A stretch of 64,000 nucleotides of DNA from Delphinapterus leucas (taxonomy: Eukaryota > Chordata > Mammalia > Artiodactyla > Monodontidae), in NCBI RefSeq assembly GCF_002288925.2, contig NW_022098058.1:568021-632020 (forward strand). The letters run 5' to 3'. Below are positions 12,200-23,521 of this stretch, in pieces. Position 1 is the stretch's first letter. Each line of letters starts with the position of its first letter. Under the pieces are notes generated by a model, which saw only the letters and a list, made by a program, of their open reading frames with translations, ran no database searches and had not been told where the DNA came from. Position numbers and translations under genes: made by a program.

Positions 12200-12560
12200 C
12201 ACATATATATGGAATCTAAAAAAAAAAAAAAATTGTTCTGAAGAAACTAAGGGCAAGACAGGAATAAAGATGCAGATGTAGAGAATGGACTGGAGGACAC
12301 AGGGAGGGGGAAGGGTAAGCTGGGACAAAGTGAGAGAGTGGCATGAACATATACACATGCCAAAAGAGCAGAGCACAGGGAGATCAGGTCGGTGCTTTGT
12401 GACCACCTAGAGGGGTGGGATAGGGAGGGTGGGAGGGAGACACAAGAGGGAGGGGATATGGGAATATATGTATACATATAGCTAATTAACTTTGTTATAC
12501 AGCAGCAACTAACACAAAATTGTAAAGCATTTATACTCTAATAAAGATGTTAAAAAAATC
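12200..12560 (+). other. L1 3' UTR and tail
   Basis: It holds an A run near 12221-12233, the G-rich stretches typical of L1 3' UTRs ('gggtgggatagggagggtgg'), and the end 'aataaagatgtt' plus A7. The signal 'aataaa' at about 12540 would be the polyadenylation signal. Confidence 0.8.
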
Positions 12561-12779
12561 CTTAAATCCAAATAAAAAGGCAAGAACCAAGAAATAACCA
12601 TATTCAATTTGCTGAGGCTTTCTGAATATATTTTCACAAGTTAGTTGATAATTTCCTAATTTTCCAGAAACAGCAGATTCTCTTGTCCAAGTGGGCATTT
12701 TTTCCTGGGCTGAGCAGCTCGTGGAGAAGTATGCGTATTTTATTTAATAAACGTTCTTAAAGGTTATTCACCCAACTTC

Positions 12780-13320
12780 AATATATTTGCAGGAGAGTAT
12801 ACTCAGTAGAGTCTATCAGCTTCACAAAATGAACATTCTTGTGTTACCAGCAACCAGATCTAGAACATGATGAACTGCCCCACCCCCAATCTCTACCCTC
12901 TCCCACCTCTCCCCAAAAGGCAATCAATACCCTAACTCCTATCACCAGAGGTTAGTTTTCCCTGGGACGTTATATAAATGGGATCACGGTTCTTGTGCTC
13001 AACACAATGTTTGTGAGGTTCAGCCATGTTGTTGCATGTAATGGTAGTCTACTTGCATTATTACAGCACACTCCCTTGTATGAGCATACAATATGTGCTA
13101 TACTGTGGGTGCACACTTTGTTCATTCCTGTCCCCAGCTATCATGAATAGTGCTGCTAGGGACACACTTGTACATGTTTTGGTGTACAACTGCACACATA
13201 TCTGTTGGAACTGAACTGCTAGATCATATGGTCTGTATATAGTCAGCTTCAGTAGATACCATCAAACAGTTTTCCAAAGTGATTGCACTAATTTGCATTC
13301 CCAGTGACAGCCTTCCTATT
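12780..13320 (-). mobile_element. Old L1M ORF2 3' end and 3' UTR relic
   Basis: Read on the minus strand this is the end of an L1 ORF2 and its 3' UTR. Plus-strand landmarks are 'ggttcagccatgttgttgca', 'ctatcatgaatagtgctgct', 'tgaactgctagatcatatgg' and 'agttttccaaagtgattgca'. It is heavily mutated; the 62-codon frame across it is a shadow. Confidence 0.75.
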
Positions 13321-13329
13321 GACCTAAGA

Positions 13330-15190
13330 AGTTTTTCCAAGGTTTAACTGGTTCTGAATTTTTATCAAGTGATGCACATTCACAGTTTTAAGAAGCAAAT
13401 AATCCCATAAGGGTTATAACGCAAAAGATCAGTGTCGTGCCCCACGCTGAAGTCCTATTCCCCAGAGCTAAGCATTTTCAATCCCTTTAGTGCCTTTTCC
13501 CAGCATTTATCTTTATTTTCCCACACATTCATATTTTCATTCCTTGATTGATTGTTTCTAAGGATTATCTACTGATTTCCTCCTATAGGAAAAAAAGTTT
13601 TAGCACTCTTCATCCTATGCATCCACCATCCCCACACACGTCACATCTCCCTTCCTCATATTACAGCTTTATCAAGATGCTCGTTGTATCAACAGAACAA
13701 GATGTTATTGTTTAAATTATTGCTATGCAACTATTATTCACAAATGAAACCAATATAACTGCACTTTCTTTCTTAACGCAAAATTTTGTTTTCCCTGAAG
13801 TTAGTGATTGCCTTTATTTTTCACCTACTCAATTTTCTAATTATCAGTTTTTCTCAGGCTCTTGGGCGGAAATAGAAAATCCCTTTCAAAAGGGTCCAAC
13901 TCTTTGGGAATCCATCCGTACTGCATTTTCCCTCTGAAGTTTTGTGGGGTTTGGGGGTTTTGGGTTTTTTGGGAGAAGACCTCTGTCTTCCTGCTGAGAG
14001 TCCTGGACAGCTGTCATACTAGGAAATTCCTTTTATCGTTATCCTAAGAATTCCTTTACTGCTTCTCAGAGATGGATCCCCTGTCTCCAAAATCTTACAT
14101 TTTCTTTCTTGATATTTTCTCTTGCTTACTAGAGCAAATCATCCAGTAGTTCCCTGAATGTACATGTTGTGAGACCTGCCATCCATGTCTGCCTTCTTCC
14201 TGCACATGTGATTGACAGTTTGGAGGCATCTGAATGTCTAGGTTAGAAGCCAGTGCTCAGCTTTGAAGACACTGCTCCCTTGACTTGCTTCACGTTTGCC
14301 GCTGAGAAGTGGGATCTCATTGCGATTCCTGATCCTTTGACGAGGGACCCATTTGCTCTTCTCTGGAAACTTTTAGCCCCTTCTCTTTTTATCCTGGTGC
14401 TCTGAAACCCCATGCTAATGTGTCTTGGTGTAGACTCATGGGTTCACTACAGTGAGTCTTTCCCATGTGGAGATTCAAGTTCTTTGGTTCTCAATACATA
14501 TAGGATTTTTTTTTTTTAATTCTTCCCTTTTTGTGTCTCTCTTGGTTGGTTATTGGACCAACTGTATTGATTCTCTGATTTTCTCACAATTCTTCTTCTG
14601 CTACCCATTCCTTTGTTCTTTTGTTTTACTTTCTAGGAGATTCCCTCAACATTAACTTCCAACCTTCTAATGATTTTTTTCATTTCTGCTATAATATTTT
14701 TAATTTCTAAGAGCTCTTTTTTCTTCAGTCGTTTAAAAAAAAAACAGCATTGTATTTTGTTTCAGCAATGAAATATCTTCTCCTTTCTTTGTGAGAATGT
14801 TAATTAGAGTGTATTTAATTAAGTTGCCTTCTGTTCCTTTCACTAACACTGTGTTCATCAAGTACATTTTCTCAGAGGATTTGCTTCGGTTTTTCTCATT
14901 TGAGAACAGAAGCTTTCCTCAACAGTCTGGGGACCCCTTCCTATATATCCATTGATACTTAAGAGAGAGGCAGTAAAAAGCTGATTGGCAGTTCTCTGCG
15001 AGTAGGCAGGGCTTTACTGGAAAGTGAGTGGACAGAAATTTATCTAATTCATCAGAGATCTTTCTCTTGGAATGGTCAATTGCTACCAAGAAAAGTCCTC
15101 CCTTCTCTGCCTGGGGAGTATGTACCAGGCTGCCTATATTCTGGGAATTGAGAACAGGAAAAGGATTGGAATGAAAACTCTCTTCCTTTA
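13330..15190 (-). mobile_element. HAL1/L1M ORF1-like relic
   Basis: Read in reverse, the central part (about 14290-14960) follows the HAL1/L1M ORF1 coiled-coil region. Plus-strand landmarks are 'ttttactttctaggagattc', 'tttcatttctgctataatat' and 'aatttctaagagctcttttt'. The reverse complement of the second and third encodes parts of a charged helix. 'aaacttttagccccttctct' marks the RNA-recognition part. HAL1 is an L1 relative with only ORF1. The frame is destroyed. The part from 13330 to 13830 is less certain and may be the 3' UTR. A T run lies near 14505-14517. Confidence 0.6.
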
Positions 15191-15404
15191 TTTCATTTTA
15201 ATGTCTGAAGCCAGACATTGCTCCTGATGTCCTCAAAGTGGGTCCCTTCTGATGGAGTTTCTTGAGAGACAAACTTCCTTTCTCCAGATCCTGTGGGGAA
15301 GGAGCCATTATCTGGCTCTTTGGAGTAAGAAGGGGCATCTGGGAATAAAACTATTACATATGCAGTATGAATAGGGCTGCTTTTTGCCTTTTTTTTTTTT
15401 TTTT
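15191..15404. other. Unassigned sequence ending in a T run
   Basis: No recognisable repeat apart from a run of about 18 T near 15389-15406, which could be the reversed tail of an older retroelement. Confidence 0.3.
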
Positions 15405-15406
15405 TT

Positions 15407-15639
15407 GAATTGCAATCAACAGAAATAGACTCTGGCAATCTAAATGGGAAAGGAGTTTGTTAACTGGTGGGTGGTTCACTGAATTCTTGGGAGGGCTGAA
15501 GAACCAGGCTCATCTTATAGAACTATGCCCAAAACCACCCGACAGAACAGGCCTGATGAGGAAATCTTCACAGACTCTGCTACCCTACTGAGCACCCAGG
15601 TCAATCATCACTGCTCCTATCCCCACCGACGCAAGAGCT
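15407..15639. repeat. Unresolved old interspersed repeat
   Basis: 'caatcaacagaaatagactc' leading into 'gggaaaggagtttgttaact' resembles a recurrent old mammalian repeat also suspected near 51.0 kb and 59.7 kb. The family is not resolved. Confidence 0.3.
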
Positions 15640-15692
15640 ATTGAGTTGGCCAAAAAGTTCGTTCCGGTTTTCCACAGCATCTTATGGAAAAT
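15640..15692. mobile_element. Mariner-derived terminal-repeat fragment
   Basis: 'ttgagttggccaaaaagttc' followed by 'gttccggttttcc' is the end of the mariner-type elements common in artiodactyl and cetacean genomes. Only one end is clear, so it is a truncated copy or half of a miniature element. Confidence 0.65.
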
Positions 15693-16955
15693 ATATAAGA
15701 AACCTGAACTTACAACCACTGATTACTGCTTCCACTAAAAGCCTGAGTCTCCTGTTTGAAAAATGAAAATACAAAAAAAAAAAAAAATGAAAATACACAT
15801 AGATCCTCTCCCTTCAGTACTCTTCTGTGTTAAAATTTTATGTGTATCTGATTGGCACAGTCAGGTCACATGACTATGGACTAGCTGTAGGAGAAGCTGA
15901 GATTTAGAGTTCAGACTGAGGAAGCAAGACTCATAACTTTAGATTTCCCTAAATATGAAAAAGTTACTCAAAAGGTGATGGACAGCCAAAAATATGAAGG
16001 CTATCCTCTACTGAACTGAATCCTTCACATCTGTCTTTACAGGTATCTGTGGGCTCCAATTTTCAAGTCTCTAGGATTCTGTGGGGGAAGTTGGCTTGCT
16101 TCTTGTTGGAATTTCACTCTCCAGGCCCTTAGTTCCAGCTTTCTTGCTCTGCTAATCTAGTTGCCATTTGTCCATTTGCCTTCCGTCTTCTCAACACTCA
16201 CTGAAATCCTTAATTTGCTATTGTTTCTTCTCCTATGCTCTTTGTCATTGTAGGTTTCTAATTTTTTAATTCCTTTTCCATCATTTTAGTGGGGTTCAGG
16301 AGGGAGCAGAAATCAATGTGTGCTATGTTTAATCAGAATTTAAGCTATCTTTTGTGCAGCTATGAAGAAGAATGTATGTCCCAAGGTGATTTATTGATTA
16401 TTCAATGGACTAGAATAAACTCTTGAAAACTTTAAAATTTCTCCATGGGCTCAGACACATCAAGACTGCCACCCTCACCTGCTGACATTCTTCTACCCAG
16501 GCAAGAAGCCAGGCCTGTGTGTATTTAATAATGAACCTTTCTTGCTGGGAATTTTATGTATTTCAGGAATGAAAAAAAAAAATTAGCAAGGTGAGTCCCT
16601 CTTTGTTTTCACCACATGGCGGAGAAAGGCAGCTCCAGTCTCCTGAAACTATGGCATTTCTCTGCCTCTCTCTCTCTGTCTGGATTCAATTTGAAAATCT
16701 CAGGGAAGGATTCCTATTGGCTGGCTTGGATCATGCACCCACCACAGTGAGGGAGTGTGAGGATCTGGGACTGATCCAGCCTGGCTTACTCTGTGACTGG
16801 AGCGTGGGTCTGTCACCACAAGAGGTTAGGGGAGTGATGCAAGGCAATCGCAGGCAAGGGCAACCTAATATGTGTAAATGGCACTGCTGTACAGTGGATC
16901 TTCTCGAATATCACGTCACCATTGCAAGATGCAGACGTGGAAAATAAACTTGCAA
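15693..16955. other. Unassigned sequence
   Basis: It contains an A run near 15773-15787 flanked by two copies of 'aaaatgaaaatac'. The rest, including a 118-codon frame at 16591-16947, shows no recognisable protein or repeat. Confidence 0.35.
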
Positions 16956-16959
16956 TGAG

Positions 16960-17250
16960 CTGAATAATGCCCACAAGACATATCCACACCTGCATCCCTG
17001 GAATTTATGAATGTTACCTTATATAGCAAAAAAGGAATGTGCAGATGTGATTAAGGATCCTGAGATGGAAGATTATCCTGGATCATCTGGCTGGGCCATT
17101 TAGGCTGGGTGTAGGCCTGCTGACACCCTGATTTAGCACCATTAAAGTCAGTTTGAATTTCTGGCCTCCAGAAAGAATGAACTTTTGTTGCTTTAAACCA
17201 CCAGGTTGGGTTTTGTTACAGCAGCCGTAGAAGACTAATACAGACTTAAT
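16960..17250 (+). mobile_element. MLT1-type LTR (ERVL-MaLR), internally deleted
   Basis: It starts 'gagctgaataatgcccacaa', continues 'aatgttaccttatatagcaa', 'gcagatgtgattaaggatcc' and 'attatcctggatcatctggc', then jumps to the LTR end 'gctgacaccctgatttagca' and 'ttgctttaaaccaccaggtt'. The middle of the LTR is missing. No internal retroviral sequence is present. Confidence 0.8.
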
Positions 17251-17384
17251 ACAGACTCAATAATCTCTGAGAACAAAGCAATCAAGATGAAGGGAGTATA
17301 CTCAGTAGAATGGGAACTAACCAGCAACTACATGCCCTGGGGATCCTCAAGTCCAAACACTGCCACGGATACTTCTGTCACCAC

Positions 17385-17478
17385 AGACGAGACACAATCT
17401 CAGAGCCTCGCCTTCTTTACCGATAATGTGGGGTAATAATACCTGATTCACAGTATTCCTCTGAATAATGAAAGAAAT
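17385..17478 (+). mobile_element. MIR SINE fragment
   Basis: 'cagagcctcgccttctttac' followed by 'ggggtaataatacctgattc' is the 3' half of the MIR core. Confidence 0.5.
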
Positions 17479-17642
17479 AAGAAAATAAAATAGGAAAAAA
17501 ATAGAACTGACATTGCTTTGTAAATTTAAAAGTGCAATTTAAAATGTATAATGATTACATTTAATAGACAAATTCATCCAAACCATTCCCGTAAGTTGAA
17601 AGACAAGTACTCCTGGGACCTTTACCTTTTAAAATGTAGGAT

Positions 17643-18005
17643 ATGGGGGATCTCCCTGGTGGTACAGTGGTTAAGAATCCGCCTGCCAATGCAGGGGACA
17701 CAGGTTCAAGCCCTGGTCTGGGAAGATCCCACATGCCATGGAGCAACTAAGCCCGTGTGCCACAACTACTGAGCCTGCGCTCTAGAGCCCACAAACCACA
17801 ACTACTGAGCCCACGTGCCACAACTACTGAAGCCCGTGCACCTAGAGCCTATCCTCCACAACAAAAGAAGCCACCACAATGAGAAGCCCGTGCACTGCAA
17901 CGAAGAGTAGCCCCCGCTCGCCGCAACTAGAGAAAGCCCACGCGCAGCAACGAAGACCCAACGCAGCCAAAAATAAATTAACAAATTTTAATTAATTAAT
18001 TAATT
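17643..18005 (+). mobile_element. Long tRNA-derived SINE (CHR-1 type)
   Basis: It begins 'gggggatctccctggtggta', has an A box near the 5' end and a degenerate B box 'ggttcaagccctgg'. Then come the characteristic 'cacaactactgag' repeats (about 17760-17830), 'gaagagtagcccccgctcgc', 'aacgaagacccaacgcagcc', and a tail that has become an ATTA/TTAA microsatellite. Flanks 'aaatgtaggat' (17632-17642) and 'aaaggtaggac' (18006-18016) fit a slightly diverged TSD. Full length is about 360 bp. Confidence 0.92.
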
Positions 18006-18399
18006 AAAGGTAGGACAATGACCTGCACTGGATGGAACAGGAAGGCTTGGGAATTTGGCTAACAGAAACCCGAGTTCTGGGGAAAGAATTGATTTACTTT
18101 CTTCATCTAAGGTCAGCAATTTCAACCGCCTAGGCAAGCTCCCCACCCATTCCAAGCTAAATGTGCTCTGCCAGAAAGACTAGACACAATATATCACATC
18201 TACCAGGCAGGATAAAATGCAACTCTGAAAGAAATTCAGCCCATTCACATGGCACTGTTGCTGTTCCGAACATCTGCAGAATGACTCTTTGAGAATTTTT
18301 TCCAAAGCCAATTTTACCAGCGAAACAAGCAAACCAAAAAACAATTCACTAATTCAAGCTAAGCCTTGGATTTGACTCCAGAATGGTGTTCCCCAGCCT
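18006..18399. other. Unassigned sequence
   Basis: No gene or repeat is recognised. Confidence 0.35.
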
Positions 18400-18640
18400 A
18401 ACTTGCCACCTTATTCACAAGACTTGGCTGTGAAAGTGTTGAGGAAAGTTCCCAAGATGAACACTACCCTCAAAGGACCAGGAGTTGCTAACATCAAAGG
18501 TGTTCTGAAAAGAAAACAAGTACTCCAGAAGGTCATTCCAAAAAAGGAGATCCAAGAGTGTTTCAAACAATCGTAAATCACTCCAGCGAGTGTCTAGTTC
18601 CCCTAGAGGGACTAATTGTGAGGCAGATGTGCTCATTTCT
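18400..18640 (+). pseudogene. Mariner-like transposase C-terminal relic (tentative)
   Basis: Translating from about 18402 gives 'LPPYSQDLA', close to the 'PPYSPDLA' block that precedes the last catalytic residue region of Tc1/mariner transposases. 'KVPKMNTTLKG' and 'VIPKKEIQECFKQ' follow, in the order and spacing expected from mariner C-termini (LFPKMKxxLKG, IPKEEFQxCFxxW). A stop follows CFKQS. The plus-strand frame is short and no terminal inverted repeats were found. The match is from pattern memory, so another origin (for example a processed pseudogene) remains possible. Confidence 0.45.
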
Positions 18641-18664
18641 CTGTGCCGAGAAGCAGAAGACTCT

Positions 18665-18990
18665 GGCAGGAAAGACTTGGGTATTGGAGACAGACTGATC
18701 TGAGTTAGAATCCAGCTCCATCACCCACCTGCTGAGGGGAGCTCGAGTGAGTCATGTATCTTCTCTGTTTGCTCTTCCATAAAATAAGTATCTTGGGTGA
18801 CCATTCAATTTACTGTCCATCCAGGGCACTTTGGAAAGTGAAAAAGGGCTCTTTTAATATTTGCATCAGGACAACAGGCAAACCAGGATGCCTAGTCATC
18901 CTAATAGCCAACTCCTTTCAGGCTTTTTGTGAGAATGAAGTAATATAAGAGATGCATAGAGTGTGCTTAAACGAAAGCCCAATAAAAGTT
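18665..18990 (+). mobile_element. MIR SINE, interrupted
   Basis: 'ctgagttagaatccagctcc', 'gtcatgtatcttctctgttt' and 'ccataaaataagtatcttgg' form the first part. 'gtgagaatgaagtaatataa' and 'agcccaataaaag' form the end. About 110 bp between the parts is not MIR-like. Confidence 0.55.
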
Positions 18991-19671
18991 ATACTGGGTT
19001 TAAAAAAAAAATCCACTGACTTGCTGGTGAGGCCTGTTTGCTCCAACAGGTCTTGGTTTCAAATGCCTTTTATTTACAACTCTGTGCAGGTCTGGCCCCC
19101 TTGCCAGGTTCACTATGATAAATGGGTGTGTGTTTTCCACTGACTGCTTGGCAGGGCTGCTGACACGGCCCTTCTGCCCTCCACCTGTAGGGTAGCACCA
19201 GCGAGTGGCAGGTTTCCCTGTGAGCCCAACCAGGGAGGTGGCAGCACAATTCCCATTATTCATTTGCTCTGCACGCACAGAGCTGACCGGACAGTGCAGT
19301 TTCCAGGGTTGTAACAGGCTCAACGTGGACACCTGCGCTTGAATGGTTGAGCTTTCTCAAGAAAAGTCAATTAAGTCCAAGTGCGTCTGCACATCCAACA
19401 GTATACAGTAGGCACTCACACGTCTCCATTGCACCCTGGGATGACAGAAATTTCTTTGGAGAAAAAGGTTGTTAATAATCCAAGTGCTATGAGCTGTTAT
19501 ACTCTTGAAGGTTAGTACCTACTTCGGGAACAAATATATCTGATTATCTTAACAGGAAGTCAGGGTTCTCTGAAGAGCTCCAGCCATGTTTAGTCTTCTT
19601 TCGGCTCCTTAGACCCCCCTGAACAAACTGAAGTCATAATAACACCAATGACAACAGCATCCTGTAAAGAT
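18991..19671. other. Unassigned sequence
   Basis: No repeat or gene is recognised. A 110-codon minus frame (19000-19332) has no recognisable domain. Confidence 0.35.
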
Positions 19672-19880
19672 GAGGGGCACAGACTCAGGTCACGGTCTGC
19701 CTGGATTTGAAGCCTGCCACTTATTAGCTATGTGAGCTTGGGAAGTACCTGAACTTCCTGGTGCCTCAGTTTCCTCATCTGTTAAATGGAAATAATAAGA
19801 GTAGCTAATTTTTGAGCAATTGAGTTAAGTGAGCCACTTGTGAGTAGTAAGCCCTATGTAGATTTTGTTAAATTTTGTTT
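19672..19880 (+). mobile_element. MIR SINE
   Basis: A clear MIR core: 'cacttattagctatgtgagc', 'tgcctcagtttcctcatctg' and 'ttaaatggaaataataagag'. Confidence 0.85.
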
Positions 19881-19989
19881 TTATTTTATAATAAAACAGC
19901 AACAGCTTCACAATTAATATAAGCTCCTATCTCCTAGGTCCTTACTATGAACTAAGTATTTCATAGGCTCTGGCTGCTTCTTCCTGACA

Positions 19990-20690
19990 TCATTCCAACT
20001 CCAATTCTCAGACACCAGCTGGGAGTCCTACAATTCAGTTCAATTCCAGCACTAACTAACCAGAGTTAGCACGGACCCCACAGGTTAAGGGCTCGGTCCC
20101 ACAAGACTGCCCCCCACTTCACACACCAGCCGCAAATGGGGTCCCCAGACTACCCTCCCTTCTTCCCAGCTGACTACAACTTCAGGGGTTCCCAAGACCC
20201 CTCCTTAGGTTTAGTCATTTGTTAGAATAACTCACAGAACTCAAGAAAGCGCTGTACTTATTGTTACAGTTTATTATAAAGGAAGCAAATGACAGTCAGG
20301 TGACGAGGCACACAGGGAGCTGTCACAAAGGGTCCCGAGTGTGGGTGCCTCTGACCCCAAGGAGCTGGGGTGTGCCACCCTCCTGGCACTTGAATGTGTC
20401 AACTTGGAAGCTCCCTCAACCCTCATCATTCCACGTGTTTGTATCAAGTTTCATTACGCAAACACAATTCATTAAATCATTGGCCATTAGTAACTGAACT
20501 CAGTCTTCAACCCCTCTCCCCTCCCTGGAGGTGAGGGGGTGCTGAAAGTCCCCCCTCTCTAATCATTTGGTTCATTTTCTGGCAACCAGCTCCCTAGGAA
20601 ACCTACCATGAGTCAAAGCACACTCCTCTCGCTAAGGAAATTCCAGGGGTTCTAGGAGCTCCGTGCCAGGAACTCAGGTCTTGTACAAGT
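19990..20690 (-). mobile_element. LTR-like old repeat
   Basis: In reverse this has an LTR 3' pattern. Plus-strand 'ttagaataactcacagaact' and 'tgttacagtttattataaag' contain, on the minus strand, an ATAATAAA polyadenylation-like signal. Further landmarks are 'ggggtgtgccaccctcctgg', 'aaatcattggccattagtaa' and 'ggaaattccaggggttctag'. I recognise the block as a recurrent mammalian LTR-type repeat but cannot name the family. No retroviral coding sequence is present. Confidence 0.5.
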
Positions 20691-20694
20691 TCTT

Positions 20695-20855
20695 TGAGCA
20701 CATTATCTCATTATCATTATTCCTTTCTGAGCATGAGAAAACCGAGATTCTGAAAGGTTGAGTTACCTGCCCCAGGTCACACGGCTGTAGGTGACAGAGC
20801 TGGGAACGGCCCCGCGTCTGTCTTAGGCCCTTTTGTTCTTTCCTCTACACCAGAC
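20695..20855 (-). mobile_element. MIR SINE
   Basis: 'agcacattatctcattatca', 'tgagttacctgccccaggtc' and 'acacggctgtaggtgacaga' are the reversed MIR order. Confidence 0.75.
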
Positions 20856-22596
20856 ACATGGCCCAAAGTCCAGCAGTCAGAGAAGGAAGTGTCCAAACGA
20901 AGCAGGCTGTCTCTCACTCTGATGTCCCAAATTCATCCCTGTGGACTCAAAGCTTGTCACCACGGAGGGGGAGAGCGGTCACTAAAAGTGAAAGAGCTGA
21001 TTCACTCTGGGAACCCTTTGGGGGGACAGCAATATGGTGGTGGTCCCCTGTCAGGCGCTGAGTTTGATGCCAGAAGAGGAAAGCAGCTTTCTCCTCACTT
21101 CACGGAAGTACAGCACCCAATTTGGAAAGCAAGCAAGCCCCCAGGCCTGGCTGCAGACAAAGAAAGAGCCAGCACCGCTGGGCCTAGCAAAGACCACAGG
21201 CCCTCATGGATGTGCTGAAACCGAGCAGGACCCTATGGGGCTCCTGGGCGTGGAAGCCTTTCAGTGTCCCCCATTTCTTGTTTGGAGGGAATGGACTCCA
21301 GCCTCCATGACCTTCCCTGAGTTCTAAAGGGCAGATCTGGAAAGTTGCTCATCAGGGAAGGGAGGGGACTGCAGAGAGAACAGAGGAGCCACAGCCTTGG
21401 GGCAGGGTCCTGGTTCAGCCGCAAGGGATACACATAATATCTTTGAGCTCTTTTACGGAACTAAAACCCCCAACAAATGGCAGATGTTAGCATTCTTCAT
21501 TCCAGAGAAGGTCACGGTTTGATAACCTTGAAGAGCTCATCAGGGGACCACCTGAAGGCAGACTGAAGGAGTGCAGCCCCTGTGCACACCCTGATCCTTA
21601 GCAGCAACCCCACCCCTGAACCACTGCTATAAAACTCACCAAATGCTCCCAGGTTGGGACCCACAGATTTTCAGGGCACGAGCCCCACTGTATCCTCCTT
21701 TGCCTGGCAAAGCAATAGAGCTATTCTTCTCTATTAATACTTCACCCAAAACTGTCTCCAAGATTCTATTCGGCACCAGCGCACAACAGCTGAGTTTTCC
21801 GCATGAGAGTCAGCAACCACTGCACAAGATGAAAGAAAGAGAAAGTTCCAGAAGTCCCTGACCACACAAGTGACTGAATGCATTTGTTCACGGGTACATG
21901 AAAATTCCTGGCCAAGACGCTGCAAGATGCCTGCGGGTTACTCTGAGGGAACAGGCACTGCGTGTGCAAAAAGAGACAGCAGCCAGGCCAGTAGGGCTTC
22001 ACTCGGTCCCACAGGCACATAGATGTTGGGGCTAAGATAAAATCCGACCTCAGATTCGATTTCAGAAAGGCAACATTTGATGCATTCTTCTCTTATTTCT
22101 GTAAAATTTAAGAGCCAACTGATACGTGATTAATGCAATTTTTTTTTTGCATTCAAGTTAAGCCCTCCAAAAATGTGTCTTATTAAAGCCAGACAACTGG
22201 TCTGTACGTAGAGATAGCATCTGATAGGGGGATGTGAACGACCAAGATCTATTTTAATTACAAGAGGACTTTCCCAGTTCACCGTCACAGCTGCCACGGA
22301 AGTCTTCATCCTGGTAAACCTGACCATTTTCACACTGAAACCCATAATAATGATAATAAAAATGCCGCTCCAGATGAGACAATAGAACAATGAGAGGTTT
22401 ATTAGTGCTCCCTCTGACATCCAAACTGGAAAGTCCGCCTATGCTGACAGATCAGTTAGGGACAAAAAAGAGCTGCTCATTTTGAGAATCCATTTTGGAA
22501 TCTCAGCATATCAGAAGGGGGCTAAAAAAAAAAAATAGTCACCTGGGGGAATATGTGAGGACTGTGAATGTAAACACTGTTGATGGTTTTTTCAGG
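20856..22596. other. Largely unique sequence
   Basis: About 1.7 kb with no recognised repeat. Open frames up to 109 codons overlap on both strands and show no domains. The stretch 22120-22500 is free of common repeats and would be a reasonable place to test for conserved non-coding sequence. Confidence 0.4.
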
Positions 22597-22701
22597 TTCA
22601 ACTTTATCTTGACTTAGCAGCCACCATCATTAAGCAAACATTTTAAAGTTCAATTGCACCTTGAGTGAAGCCAGCTGCCATCATTAGGCAAACATTAGAT
22701 T
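22597..22701 (+). repeat. Imperfect tandem duplication (unit 52-54 bp)
   Basis: Two adjacent copies start with 'ttca' at 22597 and 22649 and share 'ccatcatta(a/g)gcaaacatt' (22624-22642 and 22678-22696). The shared block holds a forkhead-type site 'gcaaaca' (22634-22640 and 22688-22694). Confidence 0.75.
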
Positions 22702-23454
22702 TGGGACATGTGTCCATACAAAAATGATTTGCTCTGTTGACTGCGACACCGACAGAACAAACTCTGGACCAGCTGAGTCTATCAGAATCAGCTTCTTTTA
22801 TCCTCACCTCGCCACCCCCTCCCCTCAAATCCCCTGTCCGTCAGAGAAAATTGTCAGTTCCTACGGGTCTCTCTCCTTCTCTCCAAGGGCTGTTATGGTC
22901 CAGAAATGCAGGACCTCACACCCCTTTGCCTCAGAAGAGGATTCTAACTCCAACTGACTCAGTTATCTTGCTTAAGGGGACAAACCTAAGAAATCAGACA
23001 CTCTCCTGGCTACTGAACAGTGTAAACGTACAGCTGTTTCATGAACTATTTCAGGGTCAAACACTCCTAGTGTCTGAACTGTCGTCATGTGTTGCCTTTG
23101 CTCCTATCCCTCTAAGATTATCCCGGAACTATTCTGCAAAGGAAAAATCCTACACAGAAGCTGGCATCTTGCTTCGTGTTTTCCATCCCAACCCCCAAAT
23201 GCAGAGTTTTACAATCAAGACTTAAGAAATCTCCTAGACACGCAGGTTAGCGCTGACGATGATGCTTGCTGTGGGCAACAAGCAGAGTGGATTCTGTTCA
23301 GCGCAGACTTTCCTAGTTATGGGTCTGGACCCCAAGGAAAACTCCTCAAAGCTGCTGGCTGACCTTCATGCTACAGAGGGCCCAGACCTGTAGTGTTGGC
23401 CTGTGCAAGTCTGACCCCCAGACACTTAAAGGGAATTTCTGTTAACTCTGTAAG
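22702..23454. other. Unassigned sequence
   Basis: A 162-codon plus-strand frame (22737-23225) overlaps other frames and has no recognisable domain. No repeat is recognised. Confidence 0.35.
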
Positions 23455-23521
23455 GATCTGTTTCAACTGAAGGTGGCTACAAATTCTTTGCCACTCCTTC
23501 CATCAAGAGGTGGGTCCACTA

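Larger units (their letters stand above)
7010..12560 (+). mobile_element. Nearly complete L1 retrotransposon, inactive
   Basis: A continuous L1 of about 5.5 kb: part of the 5' UTR (from 'gccgtgtggctgacagggtc'), an ORF1 relic, an intergenic strip, an ORF2 relic, and a 3' UTR that ends in 'aataaagatgtt' plus a short A run. The family is the artiodactyl/cetacean L1 lineage. The promoter part of the 5' UTR is probably missing, so it is likely 5'-truncated. Both reading frames are broken many times. I could not confirm a TSD: 'taaatcca' occurs near both ends but is too short to rely on. It is the largest element in the window. Confidence 0.93.
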
